Source: Endomychus coccineus (Eukaryota; Arthropoda; Insecta; Coleoptera; Endomychidae). Taken from it: a stretch of 64,000 nucleotides of DNA. The position numbers and the translations under genes were made by a program. The notes below the pieces were generated by a model. The model saw nothing but the letters and a program-made list of their open reading frames with translations. It was not told the origin of the DNA and searched no databases. This document shows, in pieces, positions 30,104 to 39,576 of this stretch (positions are counted from its first letter, which is position 1; each line of letters starts with the position of its first letter). The DNA lies in NCBI GenBank assembly GCA_958510875.1, contig OY294067.1:198335401-198399400 (forward strand). Direction: 5' to 3'.

Positions 30104-30742
30104 TTATTTTGAGAATTTTTTATTTTTCATCGTACACGTTTTGTCAGTTTCCAATACTTTGGTGATATATTTCTTCATTTCGTATACATCTTGCAACGCC
30201 AGTATATACTTATTTTCGATCCAACTTTTGATCGTATCATTAACGACCAACGAATCGGCCATTATAATTTCGACGCATTTGTTCACCAAATTGCCGTTAT
30301 CTTTGTCCGAAATATTCTTGAGATGAAGTAACGAATGCGATCTCAACACGCTCAGGTGTCTATCGTAAAACGATGACGAAGACGACGATGCTCCACAAAA
30401 ACCCTCGAATAATAGCCACGGTATAAGGACGTCCGTCTGAATGTCCTCTACGAGCCTGGTGGTAGTGGTGTTGCTGCCGCCGCTGCTGCTGCTATCGCTA
30501 CCGTTGTCGTCGTTGTCGTCGTTAATTTTTCTACTGATAACGGAATTCAAGTGATTTCTCACGAAAATCGACAGATCGTCCATATTCCGATACAGGCCCT
30601 TTTTGTCGTTCAGCAAGGTATTGGTGAACACCTCTTCGCTTACGAAATTGTCTCGGCCGATGAGCACGTTATATCGATCGCGATTGTGCAATATGTATTT
30701 TCGTAGTTGCTTCGCCAAGTCGTGGAATATGTCGTCGTTCAA
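30104..30742 (-). CDS. C-terminal part of gene interrupted by TAG
   Basis: A 212-codon frame whose apparent start is TTG. It is in the same frame as the gene just upstream (30782-31576), separated by one TAG at 30782-30784 and 13 further codons, with no ATG for about the first 50 codons. Its sequence is helical and protein-like with a Ser/Gly/Thr run. It is therefore probably the second half of a single gene of about 490 codons. Its 3' end converges on dUTPase with 37 bp between, containing AATAAA. No family recognised. Confidence 0.5.
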   Translation of the reverse strand: MNDDIFHDLAKQLRKYILHNRDRYNVLIGRDNFVSEEVFTNTLLNDKKGLYRNMDDLSIFVRNHLNSVISRKINDDNDDNGSDSSSSGGSNTTTTRLVEDIQTDVLIPWLLFEGFCGASSSSSSFYDRHLSVLRSHSLLHLKNISDKDNGNLVNKCVEIIMADSLVVNDTIKSWIENKYILALQDVYEMKKYITKVLETDKTCTMKNKKFSK

Positions 30743-30781
30743 AACGCACGTATTAATATTGCGAACGCTCGCGTCTTTACC

Positions 30782-31576
30782 CTATAACAGCCATTGTTTT
30801 ATGAAACAACCCATTCGATTGCCCAACGCGTCCGCGGTGGTAATATCCTTCGTGACCGATGGTGTTCCTTCTTCGAACGATATAGAGTTGTTACTCAAGA
30901 TGTAAATTTGTATGTAAAATACTAATAAATTTTGTAGAATGGAATATATCGGTTTGAAGAAGAGAATATCGTCTAAAAGTGTCCACAGGTGTTCCATGGT
31001 CGTCGCCAACACGTTATCGTTATTATAACTTTCGTGCGATATCAAATCGTAGAATTCGTCACATTTCAGCGAGCTTGGAGACGACGGCGCTGGCGTGTTA
31101 ATTTTTTTGGCATCGTTCTCGTCGTTCGCCTCACCAGCGCATATTTTTTGTAAAATCACACATGAGTATATGTAATTTAACGTGTTCTCGATACTGTCCA
31201 CGTTATCTATTAAAATGGCGTTCGTTACTTTTCGTAAAGATTCGTTCGATTCAACTATGGTGGTTATTTTATTCCATAAATTGTGTATTTTGGGCCGGAC
31301 GTGCTGCTTCATCGCACTCAACGTAAAATCATCTCGTGATGCACCATTACGATCTTTCGGTGTAGTAGTAGTCGTCGTCGTCGTCGTCGTCGTCGCCGCT
31401 TTATAACTATGTAGTTCGTATAATTTGATGACACCGACAGAAATGTCGATAATATCCAACAATTCCTTCCGCGTCATCGTTATTTTCACGGTGGTGTTAC
31501 CTATATTATAAATTTGTCCGTTGTCCATGTGACAATAAAAAGGTTTCAACCGAAAACATACCGGCACGCCGCTCAT
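30782..31576 (-). CDS. N-terminal part of gene interrupted by TAG
   Basis: A 264-residue frame with a proper ATG at 31576. It contains a Thr run near residue 70 and is otherwise helical, with a C-terminal hydrophobic segment (SIFYIQIYILSNNSIS-type region). It ends at a single TAG in frame with the next 30104-30742 segment. It faces the gene at 32089 across a 512-bp divergent region full of palindromes. No family recognised. Confidence 0.55.
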   Translation of the reverse strand: MSGVPVCFRLKPFYCHMDNGQIYNIGNTTVKITMTRKELLDIIDISVGVIKLYELHSYKAATTTTTTTTTTTPKDRNGASRDDFTLSAMKQHVRPKIHNLWNKITTIVESNESLRKVTNAILIDNVDSIENTLNYIYSCVILQKICAGEANDENDAKKINTPAPSSPSSLKCDEFYDLISHESYNNDNVLATTMEHLWTLLDDILFFKPIYSILQNLLVFYIQIYILSNNSISFEEGTPSVTKDITTADALGNRMGCFIKQWLL

Positions 31577-31734
31577 TTCTGTGTCTCACTATTGGAACTC
31601 GACGGAACACCGAGAGCTGATAACGTCGCACCGTCGAGTACGCGTTGTCTGCGACGTGACACAAACTGCGCGCGATACCGTCAAACGTAACCGCGATTGC
31701 ACACATCGTTCGAGATTTTGAGACGTTGGTGTGG

Positions 31735-32000
31735 ACACCGGTGCCCACGCCAGCGTCGACACCGTTGCCTACGCCAGCGTCGACACCGGTGTCGACACCG
31801 GTGTCTACTCGGAACGATCGACGCGGTGCATCGTTGTTCACCGCGTACCCGTGATGCACCCTCGAAATGCACGAATTCCGAGGATATGTACCGGTTTCGC
31901 GGGTGCCACACGTGGTACGCTGTACCCCGTGTGGCACCCTCGAAATTATGACACCGGTGTGCTTCTTATCTCGTCGACATCGGACGGATTTCGAGGGTGC
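31735..32000. repeat. palindrome-rich GC-rich intergenic element
   Basis: The divergent 512-bp gap between 31576 and 32089 is GC-richer than its surroundings. It holds repeated GTCGACACCGGTG units, including the perfect 18-bp palindrome GTCGACACCGGTGTCGAC at 31779-31796, and GCACCCTCGAAA in both orientations (31856, 31935, inverted near 31988 and, with a mismatch, at 31895). A minus-strand frame of 194 codons passes through but looks repeat-driven. An origin or bidirectional regulatory region is plausible. Confidence 0.75.
31895..31945. other. 51-nt near-perfect hairpin
   Basis: Arms TTTCG-GGGTGCCACACG-GGTAC and their complements pair over 22 bp with only two 1x1 mismatches around a GCT loop (31919-31921). 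It could form a cruciform in DNA or a stable RNA hairpin. It lies at the centre of the palindrome cluster. Confidence 0.85.
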
Positions 32001-32088
32001 AGCGACACGTTCGTGTGCGCTTACGGAACGTGACGAGTCAGTCGGGAGTAGACCGATGCGCTGCAACTTGTAAGACCGCGGCGCGATC

Positions 32089-32664
32089 ATGACATCCAAC
32101 GGCAAGGACGACGACGACGACCAGTGGCTATACGCTTATGTGTATAACGCTCCGTACCCGGACGATTATGCTACACCACCGTTCCCTTCAGATACTCTAC
32201 GTTTCGAATACGAATATGACGGATCGAGTAGAGCGGAAGGTTTACCCGGATTATGTAACGCCCTCACGCCGTTCCTAGTTATACCTTGTCGCATTTTCAA
32301 TGATAAAGTACCGATACGCCATTGCGATCAAATAGGATATTTCAGTTTTAACGAGTGGCCACGTGTGTATTTGGGAGCGTTCGCAACGCTCACATCTGCT
32401 CCACGCATCCATACGATGTTGGGGACGGCATTCGTGGCGTGTTCCACGAATTCCGAACGAATGCCGATAATTCCAAATATGGACGTGCTTCGAGGATACG
32501 ATTCGATATCGAAAACGGGGTGTTTGAAATTTCGTCTCGACGGTGTAGTAGAACCGATTTGGTTAGGCAATAACATCGCCAATTACGATAACGACGAACG
32601 ACGACATCATCATATAGATGTATACTTGGAACGGTTACCAGGTCGAGTTATGAAACATAATTGA
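32089..32664 (+). CDS. hypothetical protein
   Basis: A 191-residue protein starting with an Asp run, then a Tyr/Pro-rich region (YVYNAPYPDDYATPP), then a globular body with scattered Cys and a short histidine run near the C-terminus. No membrane segment is visible. The gene is 95 bp from the next one on the same strand. No family recognised. Confidence 0.55.
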   Translation: MTSNGKDDDDDQWLYAYVYNAPYPDDYATPPFPSDTLRFEYEYDGSSRAEGLPGLCNALTPFLVIPCRIFNDKVPIRHCDQIGYFSFNEWPRVYLGAFATLTSAPRIHTMLGTAFVACSTNSERMPIIPNMDVLRGYDSISKTGCLKFRLDGVVEPIWLGNNIANYDNDERRHHHIDVYLERLPGRVMKHN

Positions 32665-32688
32665 CCAATAAACGATCGCACGTGGTGC

Positions 32689-32725
32689 TATATAAACGGA
32701 TGCGTCACGGTGGGAGGCAGTCAGT
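32689..32725 (+). promoter_or_regulatory. early-type promoter (TATATAAA plus CAGTCAGT)
   Basis: TATATAAA at 32689-32696 and CAGTCAGT at 32718-32725, upstream of the ATG at 32759. It resembles the promoters at 1225 and 11867. Confidence 0.75.
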
Positions 32726-32758
32726 CGACGTGAATATTTCACCAGCGAAACATCGACG

Positions 32759-34210
32759 ATGTCTTCGGCAAGTTTGGCCAAGCTAAAAAAACACATGGAA
32801 ATGGGTCCGATCATTTCTGATTTGACCATTACCGACGATACGTTGAATCAACTTCGGAATATAACTAAACGAGTGCTGGGTAAACAACAACAACAACAGC
32901 AGCAGCAGCAGCAGCAGCAGCACGTTGACAGTTTCGATGTTGCGTCTACCGCCACCGCCAACGCCGTTCCAGAGTACAATCCCGACGATGCCATCTTCGT
33001 CAAACCGCTAAACCCGGTGAAGAACAATTTGCATCCGACATATCGGCCAACAAGTAAGTCTATCGTCGCTGTAACCGCCATCACGAACGGGGATTCGTAT
33101 AACGATACCACTACTGCTACTACTACTACTACTACTGCTACTGCTACTAAGCCGACTGGTACGACACCGGTGAAAAAATCGACGTCGAAAAGATCGAAAA
33201 CGAAATCGACCGTGGAAACTGCAACGATAAAACCGCAACTTCTGGTCAAACTCCCGATAGCTCGCGAGAAAAAGAAACAAAAGTGTAAATCTGATCAGAA
33301 GCGATGTCAAAAACGGAAAAGAGACACACATACGAGCGAGGAAGATGACGATGATAATGGGAACGATACGGAAGGGTCCGAATTAGAGCGATCGATTGAA
33401 GCGCGGACGGTCGCCGTTACCACGAAGAAAGATGTACACGTGAATAATAGACTAGAAGCAGAAACAGCAGGCGAAGGCAAGATCCAGGCGTCGTCCGTCG
33501 TCGAACCCGCAGCTAAAGCGAAAAAGGTTCGCAAGCAACCTACATCTCGGAATAAAATTAAATCGAACGGAGAAACTAGTAGCCACGATCAAAGTAGTAA
33601 GAAAATAACTAATCGTTCCCACGATAAGGAATCCATCTCAAGTACGAACGAAGAAGTCATTCGCAATTTTCAAAAAAAAATCTCTCGTATCAAAACCGAA
33701 CACTTCCAATCTGCCGAATTCGTCGGGCGTCACGATGTATTAATTAACGCGAGCTGGTTAATATTAAAATTGTGCTATTTCGAACAATTCGAAACCACCT
33801 TGCCGAGTTTCGATATAGTCACCGATTTGTTTTATATCACAAAAGAAACTTTTTTGAACAAGTTGATCGTTGTATACGAGAATAACGAAGATGCGTTCCA
33901 CGCGGAGACCGGTCTGTATTTGACGGACGTTAGGCGAACGTTATTCGAAAGGAACATTTTATTCATAAATATACCCAGTTCGAATAGTATTTATAAATTT
34001 TTTGTAAACGGAATAATCCTCACGTATATTTGTTTCGTCAATTTGTGTGAAAATAAAGTGCCCACGATTTACAGGTGTCTGGGAAGCAAATCGTCGTCGT
34101 CGTCGTCCTCGTCCGAGCAGCAGAGATTTAACGACGTACCGTTCAAATCATTTCCTGTGAATGTACATTCTCATAAGTTGACTGATATATTGAGATTACT
34201 GAACGAATAA
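32759..34210 (+). CDS. hypothetical early protein with basic region
   Basis: A 483-residue protein. An N-terminal helical segment is followed by a Gln run encoded by a CAG/CAA tract (residues about 42-54), Thr runs, a very Lys/Arg-rich stretch (about 130-300, with repeated KKxKxKS patterns), and a folded helical C-terminal part of about 170 residues. The basic middle suggests nucleic-acid binding or nuclear localisation; this is inference. The early-type promoter upstream suggests an early regulator. No family recognised. AATAAA overlaps the stop region. Confidence 0.6.
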   Translation: MSSASLAKLKKHMEMGPIISDLTITDDTLNQLRNITKRVLGKQQQQQQQQQQQQHVDSFDVASTATANAVPEYNPDDAIFVKPLNPVKNNLHPTYRPTSKSIVAVTAITNGDSYNDTTTATTTTTTATATKPTGTTPVKKSTSKRSKTKSTVETATIKPQLLVKLPIAREKKKQKCKSDQKRCQKRKRDTHTSEEDDDDNGNDTEGSELERSIEARTVAVTTKKDVHVNNRLEAETAGEGKIQASSVVEPAAKAKKVRKQPTSRNKIKSNGETSSHDQSSKKITNRSHDKESISSTNEEVIRNFQKKISRIKTEHFQSAEFVGRHDVLINASWLILKLCYFEQFETTLPSFDIVTDLFYITKETFLNKLIVVYENNEDAFHAETGLYLTDVRRTLFERNILFINIPSSNSIYKFFVNGIILTYICFVNLCENKVPTIYRCLGSKSSSSSSSSEQQRFNDVPFKSFPVNVHSHKLTDILRLLNE

Positions 34211-34320
34211 ATACATTTATATTAAAGTTTTGTTAGCGTTTATTTTGTATGACTTTCCATTCGATCCGATCTCATAGAGTTTCGTGATCACGACGATGAT
34301 AATAATAATAATAAGAGACC

Positions 34321-35889
34321 ATGACGACGGAGCCAGACTGGAACGATCTCGTCGATGATATGAACGGTATCTTATTGAATGATAGCGACGATGGTGAGAT
34401 GTCGCTCAGCGAAGTCGACATAAAATGTAAAGTTACCAATGTTGACGCTGCAAACGATGATGATGATGATGATGGTGATGATACGAAGTCGTCACGAGAT
34501 TATCACGGTAAGGATAATTGCAAGAGTAATGACGATAACGACGACGTGAACGGTACTGTTACATCGAAGGTGTCGCGTGACTTGTCATCGGACGACGACG
34601 ACGACGACGACGACGAAGAAGAGTATCTGTTCTCTGACGATTCAGATTGCGATAAAGTTGTACGAAACGATACGCACCCGACGAGATCATACGGAAGAGA
34701 ACTACGACGGCGACGACGACGGGAAAATCGCGATAAAGTTGTTCGAAGCGATACGTACCCGACGAGATCCTACGAAAGAGAACCACGACAACAACGGGGA
34801 TGTGGACGAAGGCGAATACGACGACAATCGCAACGATACTCGCGCCGTAATCGTCGTCATCGACGAACGCATATAAGCAGACACTCGATACAACGTACCA
34901 GTAGATATAGCGACGACGACGATAGGAACCGGTCAAGTGGTATCGTCGGCGGTGAAATGAATAACCGAAAGAATATGTTGTGGTTTATGGCAGAACGTTT
35001 GCTATCGGAATTCGTGAAGCCGTTTGCTTTAGATACGGAATTCGTGAACAAAATCGATAGAATAGCGTACATTAGTGCATCGATATGTGACGATAATATC
35101 GCAGTCGAATATCGAGGAAAATCCTACGTATTGGATAAATTAGAATTCGTCCAAAGCGACATATTTGTACCGAGCGATTTCGTGTTAACGACGATGTATT
35201 CGGACGCTTCTATACCGGCGATCGTCAAAAGAAATATATTGAAAACTTTGGAAGTTAATCGATATTACGAGTCAACTCATAACGTGGATCCTTTAATGAT
35301 GATTCAGATGGTACACGAAGTATGTCTCCGTGAACATAACGTTCCGTTATTCGTTACGTGGCAAAGTCGATTCGATATGATGTTCCTACAAATACACACG
35401 ATCGACGACAATCGAGAGTTCAGATGTGCACATTGTGTCAACGTATGCAACAATTATACTCCCGTTCAGGCATCGACTCAAGCTTACTATTCGCTCTCGA
35501 GGGACAGACCGATTTTGACGTGCGGCCATCATCACGACGTAGCCGTATCGGGTATGGTAAAACCGTTATGGATCAACTTGTCCAGTCGACAACTGCAAGA
35601 CGAACGATACGTGCTGGATTTTATGTTCCAAAATGAAATAATCCTGATGACCGTTGTGTTGGGTAGAAGCGATCACGTCAAATCTGACAGTCGGCGAGGT
35701 GGACCCCAATTGAATCTTTCAGAAGCACACTCGATGACACAGTGTCTACAACCGCACGGGGATTTTCATTCTTCGACAGGCGACGTTCGATATACATACT
35801 GTTTGTTCCGAAGATATTGGGAGTCGTTGAGAGTACGCTTACACGACGATCTCTCGCGTTACGATACACGTGCCTACGATATTTCTTGA
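34321..35889 (+). CDS. tandem paralogue 1 (unknown, Asp-rich and basic N-terminus)
   Basis: A 522-residue protein. Residues 1-210 are disordered: Asp runs, then two copies of a basic unit ending THPTRSYxxE or TYPTRSYxxE. Residues about 215-500 form a conserved domain (WFMAERLLSEFVKPFALDTEF...) shared with the next gene, including CAHC and TCGHHHD, a possible zinc site. The C-terminal phrase YCLFRRYWESLRVRL ends the domain. ATAAGAGACC precedes the ATG. No cellular family recognised. Confidence 0.65.
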   Translation: MTTEPDWNDLVDDMNGILLNDSDDGEMSLSEVDIKCKVTNVDAANDDDDDDGDDTKSSRDYHGKDNCKSNDDNDDVNGTVTSKVSRDLSSDDDDDDDDEEEYLFSDDSDCDKVVRNDTHPTRSYGRELRRRRRRENRDKVVRSDTYPTRSYEREPRQQRGCGRRRIRRQSQRYSRRNRRHRRTHISRHSIQRTSRYSDDDDRNRSSGIVGGEMNNRKNMLWFMAERLLSEFVKPFALDTEFVNKIDRIAYISASICDDNIAVEYRGKSYVLDKLEFVQSDIFVPSDFVLTTMYSDASIPAIVKRNILKTLEVNRYYESTHNVDPLMMIQMVHEVCLREHNVPLFVTWQSRFDMMFLQIHTIDDNREFRCAHCVNVCNNYTPVQASTQAYYSLSRDRPILTCGHHHDVAVSGMVKPLWINLSSRQLQDERYVLDFMFQNEIILMTVVLGRSDHVKSDSRRGGPQLNLSEAHSMTQCLQPHGDFHSSTGDVRYTYCLFRRYWESLRVRLHDDLSRYDTRAYDIS

Positions 35890-35939
35890 ATGTATTTTGA
35901 AAATAAATATCCTTCGACACTATTTGTACGTATTTGTTT

Positions 35940-36010
35940 TAACCCGTTTACAGTCCACGTGACCGTCATGAGATACGAATTTCACCCTTATGAACATTTC
36001 GAGTAACATA
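35940..36010. repeat. dispersed element, copy 3
   Basis: AACCCGTTTACAGTCCACG then TGACCGTCATGAGATACG and AATTTCACCCTTATG. It matches the copies at 486, 19552 and 59343. Confidence 0.7.
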
Positions 36011-36054
36011 ACGTGACATTTATCGCATCGATAATATAACACCAACTTGGGTTG

Positions 36055-36150
36055 TCACACGAGTGGAGTCGGGAAATATGTTATGATATGTTGATACGCA
36101 TCCACCCCCCCCCCCTCAACGAGCACATATATATACACCGGTCGTGTTCG
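36055..36150 (+). promoter_or_regulatory. duplicated TATA promoter, copy 1
   Basis: Shared blocks with 39889-39990: ACGAGTGGAGTYGGG, GTTGATACGCAYYC, a poly-C run, and GAGCACATATATATACACCGG followed by TCGTRTYCGACAACGAT. It precedes the gene at 36226. Confidence 0.75.
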
Positions 36151-36225
36151 ACAACGATTTGTATAACTTTTCGTTCGATCCGTCCTGCTCGAGTTTCGTG
36201 ATAGTGATACCAATAATGAGAAATC

Positions 36226-37887
36226 ATGGCGGAGCCAGACTGGAGCAATCTCCTCGATAATATGGACGGTATTTCATTGTGCGATAGCGACTATGGTGAG
36301 ATGTACATGAAATATAAAGTTACCAATGCTGACGCTGCAAACGATGATGATGGTACGGAGTGGTCACGAGATTATCACGATAAGAATAATTGCAAGAGTA
36401 ATAACGATAACGACGTGAACGGTGCTGTTATATCGAAGGTGTCACGTGACTTGTCATCGGACGACGACGACGACGAAAAAGAGTATCTGTTTGGCGACTA
36501 TTCTGATTGTGATAAAGTTGTTCGAAGTGATACGCACCCGACGAGATCGTACGAAAAAGAACCACGACGACGACAACAACAACGACGAGGAGGATGTCGC
36601 GATGAGGTTGTTCGAAGTGATACGTACCCGACGAGATCGTACGAAAAAGAACGACGACGACGTCAACAGCAACAACAACGACGAGGAGGATGTCGCGATG
36701 AGGTTGTTCGAAGTGATACGCACCCGACGAGATCGTACGAAAAAGAACCACGACGACGACGGGAAAGTCGACGAATGCGAATACGACAACAATCGCAACG
36801 ATACTCACGTCAAAGTCAACGTCGTCAACAAACGCATAAAAGTATACACTCGATACAACGTACCAGTAGATATGACGACGACGACGACGACGACGACGAC
36901 GTTGATAGAAACCGGTCAGGTGGTGTTGTCGGCGGCGGTGAATTGAAGAACCGGAAGAATATGCTATGGTTTATGGCAGAACGTTTGCTATCGGAATTCG
37001 TGAAGCCGTTTGCTTTAGATACGGAATTCGTGAACAACATCGATAGAATAGCGTACATTAGTGCATCGATATGTGACGATAATATCGCAGTCGAATATCG
37101 AGGAAAATCCTACGTATTGGATAAATTAGAATTCGTCCAAAACGATGTATTTGTACCGAGCGATTTCGTGTCAACGGAGATGTATCCGAACATTTCTATA
37201 CCTGCGACCATCAAAAGAAATATATTGAAAACTCTAGAAGTTAATCGATGTTACGAGTCGACCAATAACGTGGACCCTCTAATGATGATTCAGTTTATAC
37301 ACGAAATATGTCTTCGTGAACGTAACGTTCCGTTGTTCGTTACGTGGCAAAGTCCGTTCGATATTATGTTCCTGCAAAAACATACGATCGACGACAATCG
37401 AAAATTCAAATGTGAACATTGTGACAACGTATGCAACAATTATACTCCCGTTCAGGCATCGACTCAAGCTTACTATTCGCTCTCGAAGGACAGGCCGATT
37501 TTGATGTGCGGCCATCATCACGACGTGGCCGTATCGGGTATAGTAAAACCGTTATGGATCAACTTGTCCAGTCGACAATTGCGAGACGGACGATACGTGT
37601 TGGATTTTATGTTCCAAAATGAAATAATTCTGATGACCGTTGTGTTGGGTAGAAGCGATCATCACGTCCAATCTAACAGTTGGCGAGGTGGATATCCATT
37701 GAACTTGTCGGAAGCACACTCGATGATACAGTGCCTACAACCGTACGGGGACCTTCATTCTTCGAAGAGCAACGTTCGATATACATATTGTTTGTTTCGT
37801 AAATATTGGGAGTCGTTGAGAGTACGCTTACATGTCAAAATGTTGCATCTGTCGCGTCACGACACACGCACCCGCGATATTTTTTGA
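36226..37887 (+). CDS. tandem paralogue 2
   Basis: A 553-residue protein whose C-terminal 320 residues match the preceding gene closely, so it arose by gene duplication. The N-terminal half differs mainly by expansion: three copies of the basic DEVVRSDTHPTRSYEKE-type unit (nt 36511, 36601 and 36697, 90 and 96 bp apart) against two in paralogue 1, plus a longer Asp run. The cysteine/histidine positions (CEHC, MCGHHHD) are kept. A TATA promoter copy precedes it, whereas paralogue 1 has a TAAG motif, so the paralogues may be expressed at different times. Confidence 0.65.
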   Translation: MAEPDWSNLLDNMDGISLCDSDYGEMYMKYKVTNADAANDDDGTEWSRDYHDKNNCKSNNDNDVNGAVISKVSRDLSSDDDDDEKEYLFGDYSDCDKVVRSDTHPTRSYEKEPRRRQQQRRGGCRDEVVRSDTYPTRSYEKERRRRQQQQQRRGGCRDEVVRSDTHPTRSYEKEPRRRRESRRMRIRQQSQRYSRQSQRRQQTHKSIHSIQRTSRYDDDDDDDDDVDRNRSGGVVGGGELKNRKNMLWFMAERLLSEFVKPFALDTEFVNNIDRIAYISASICDDNIAVEYRGKSYVLDKLEFVQNDVFVPSDFVSTEMYPNISIPATIKRNILKTLEVNRCYESTNNVDPLMMIQFIHEICLRERNVPLFVTWQSPFDIMFLQKHTIDDNRKFKCEHCDNVCNNYTPVQASTQAYYSLSKDRPILMCGHHHDVAVSGIVKPLWINLSSRQLRDGRYVLDFMFQNEIILMTVVLGRSDHHVQSNSWRGGYPLNLSEAHSMIQCLQPYGDLHSSKSNVRYTYCLFRKYWESLRVRLHVKMLHLSRHDTRTRDIF

Positions 37888-38038
37888 ATGTATTTCGAAA
37901 ATAAATATCTTTCGATACTATTCGTATGTGTGTATTTGTTCGAATTGACTTTCTTTTCCAGTCGTCCCGTCGTAAGCGTTTATAAGATGCGATATCGCGC
38001 AAGCGAAAATATTATCGACACGACATACGATAACGGCA

Positions 38039-39553
38039 ATGTCGAACACGAAAAACCACGAAAGTTTCGGTGACGGCGTCGGTGGCAACAACAACAACAA
38101 CAACAACAACAGAAATGCCGAACGGAAGCATAAGATCATGATGACGCTGTTCGAAGAAATGTCGAAAGTCGCACGTATAACGAACGACGCCATAGATTAC
38201 GAACGCGAGAGTAAATACGAAAAAGCGATAATTCGATATGCCTCGGCTCAGTCGGTGTTGTATAACGCGTGCTGTCCGCTATCCGGTGTAACGTTACCAC
38301 TGAATCGGGTGAAACAACGGCGGCGGCGACCGAATCCTTCAGAATCGACCGAGCACGAAAGAAATAGAAGTTTCATAGCTTTCGATCGTTCGTATATTAT
38401 CGAATTGATTCTCAATAAAATCGTACAAATTTATGACCGCATTCAGAGATTGGACGGTGCGATTTCGTCTGGCAACGTAGAAACTATATCGGTGATGAAC
38501 GCCACACATATGTCGTTAAATTTGCACGGGAATAACAACGGCGACGGCGGGTCGCAATACAACGATTACGATAGCGTCAAACATGTGATTCCCGAACTAA
38601 CGCTAACCCGTACCGACGACTTCGATCATATAATCGGCCATTCGGATACGAAGCAGAAATTGAAAGAACTAGCGCATATGTTCTCGTTGAATAGCAACAG
38701 CAGAACGAAAGAAATTCTACGCAACAGAGATATAACCGGTAATAGTATGATCATTCTGTACGGCCCTCCGGGCACGGGAAAAACCTCGTTGGCCAGAGCG
38801 TTGGCCACGTTTTGTCGCGTACCCATATACGAGATGAAATTGTCGCAACTATTCAGTAAATACGTGGGCGACAGTGAAAAACTGTTGACGGCGATCTTCG
38901 AATGGGCCATCCGATCCGTGGCTCCGAAAATCATTTTTATCGACGAAATCGATTCGATATTCAGTAGGAGGGGTTCGGCCGGCGAAGAGCCCATCGATAA
39001 AAAGCTAAAATTAATTTTTATGATGGAAATGAACAAGTTAAGCAGCTCCGATGCCGAATCGAACGTACTGATGATATGTGCTACGAATATTTTTCAAGAT
39101 ATAGACGAAGCCATCACCCGGCGTTCGGTTGCGAATATTCTCGTGTCCAAGCCGGAAACTCCACAAGAATACCTCGAATTGGTGCATCGTTCGTTTCACT
39201 CGGCCAAATTGAACGTTAACGAGGATGTTATGCGACATATAGCGTCAGATATGCATCGAACGAACGCTTCGCAATCGAAAATTGGCGATTTGGTGAAGAA
39301 AATATTTTCCAATCTTACTTTTTCGTTGACCGATACCGTTCGCGTCGTTTCCGTCACCGATATGAATTATCCAGTATTTTCGATAATCGGTACGATCATA
39401 AGTGCAGATTCCCCGAAATATGTTATTGTCAACGACAACGACAAAGATGATGATCGAGTTACGACGGTATCGCTCGATTCGGATATTTCGAACAATATCG
39501 TATTACCTATCGTAACGCGACAAATGATAGATTTTCACGTCACCTCCCAGTAA
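38039..39553 (+). CDS. Vps4/katanin-type AAA+ ATPase with MIT-like N-terminus
   Basis: A 504-residue meiotic-clade AAA+ ATPase. The N-terminal region (about 35-90) is helical and looks like an MIT domain, the part that binds ESCRT-III tails. The ATPase core has Walker A GPPGTGKT (residues 242-249), pore-loop SKYVGDSEK, Walker B IIFIDEID (298-305), a sensor CATN and an ITRRS arginine-finger region near 358. Vps4 proteins dissolve ESCRT-III filaments; katanin and spastin sever microtubules. A viral copy could serve budding or membrane scission. The ATG at 38039 lies in GGCAATGTCG. Poly-Asn follows near residue 20. Host acquisition is inferred. Confidence 0.85.
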   Translation: MSNTKNHESFGDGVGGNNNNNNNNRNAERKHKIMMTLFEEMSKVARITNDAIDYERESKYEKAIIRYASAQSVLYNACCPLSGVTLPLNRVKQRRRRPNPSESTEHERNRSFIAFDRSYIIELILNKIVQIYDRIQRLDGAISSGNVETISVMNATHMSLNLHGNNNGDGGSQYNDYDSVKHVIPELTLTRTDDFDHIIGHSDTKQKLKELAHMFSLNSNSRTKEILRNRDITGNSMIILYGPPGTGKTSLARALATFCRVPIYEMKLSQLFSKYVGDSEKLLTAIFEWAIRSVAPKIIFIDEIDSIFSRRGSAGEEPIDKKLKLIFMMEMNKLSSSDAESNVLMICATNIFQDIDEAITRRSVANILVSKPETPQEYLELVHRSFHSAKLNVNEDVMRHIASDMHRTNASQSKIGDLVKKIFSNLTFSLTDTVRVVSVTDMNYPVFSIIGTIISADSPKYVIVNDNDKDDDRVTTVSLDSDISNNIVLPIVTRQMIDFHVTSQ

Positions 39554-39576
39554 TAAGAGCACGTGAACCAGAATAT

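Noticed and set aside
31506..32090. Minus-strand 194-codon frame over the palindrome region
   Set aside because: It is driven by GTCGAC/CACCGG repeats, has unusual Gly/Val repeats, and opens into a CATG overlap with the plus gene; no protein-like core beyond the repeats.
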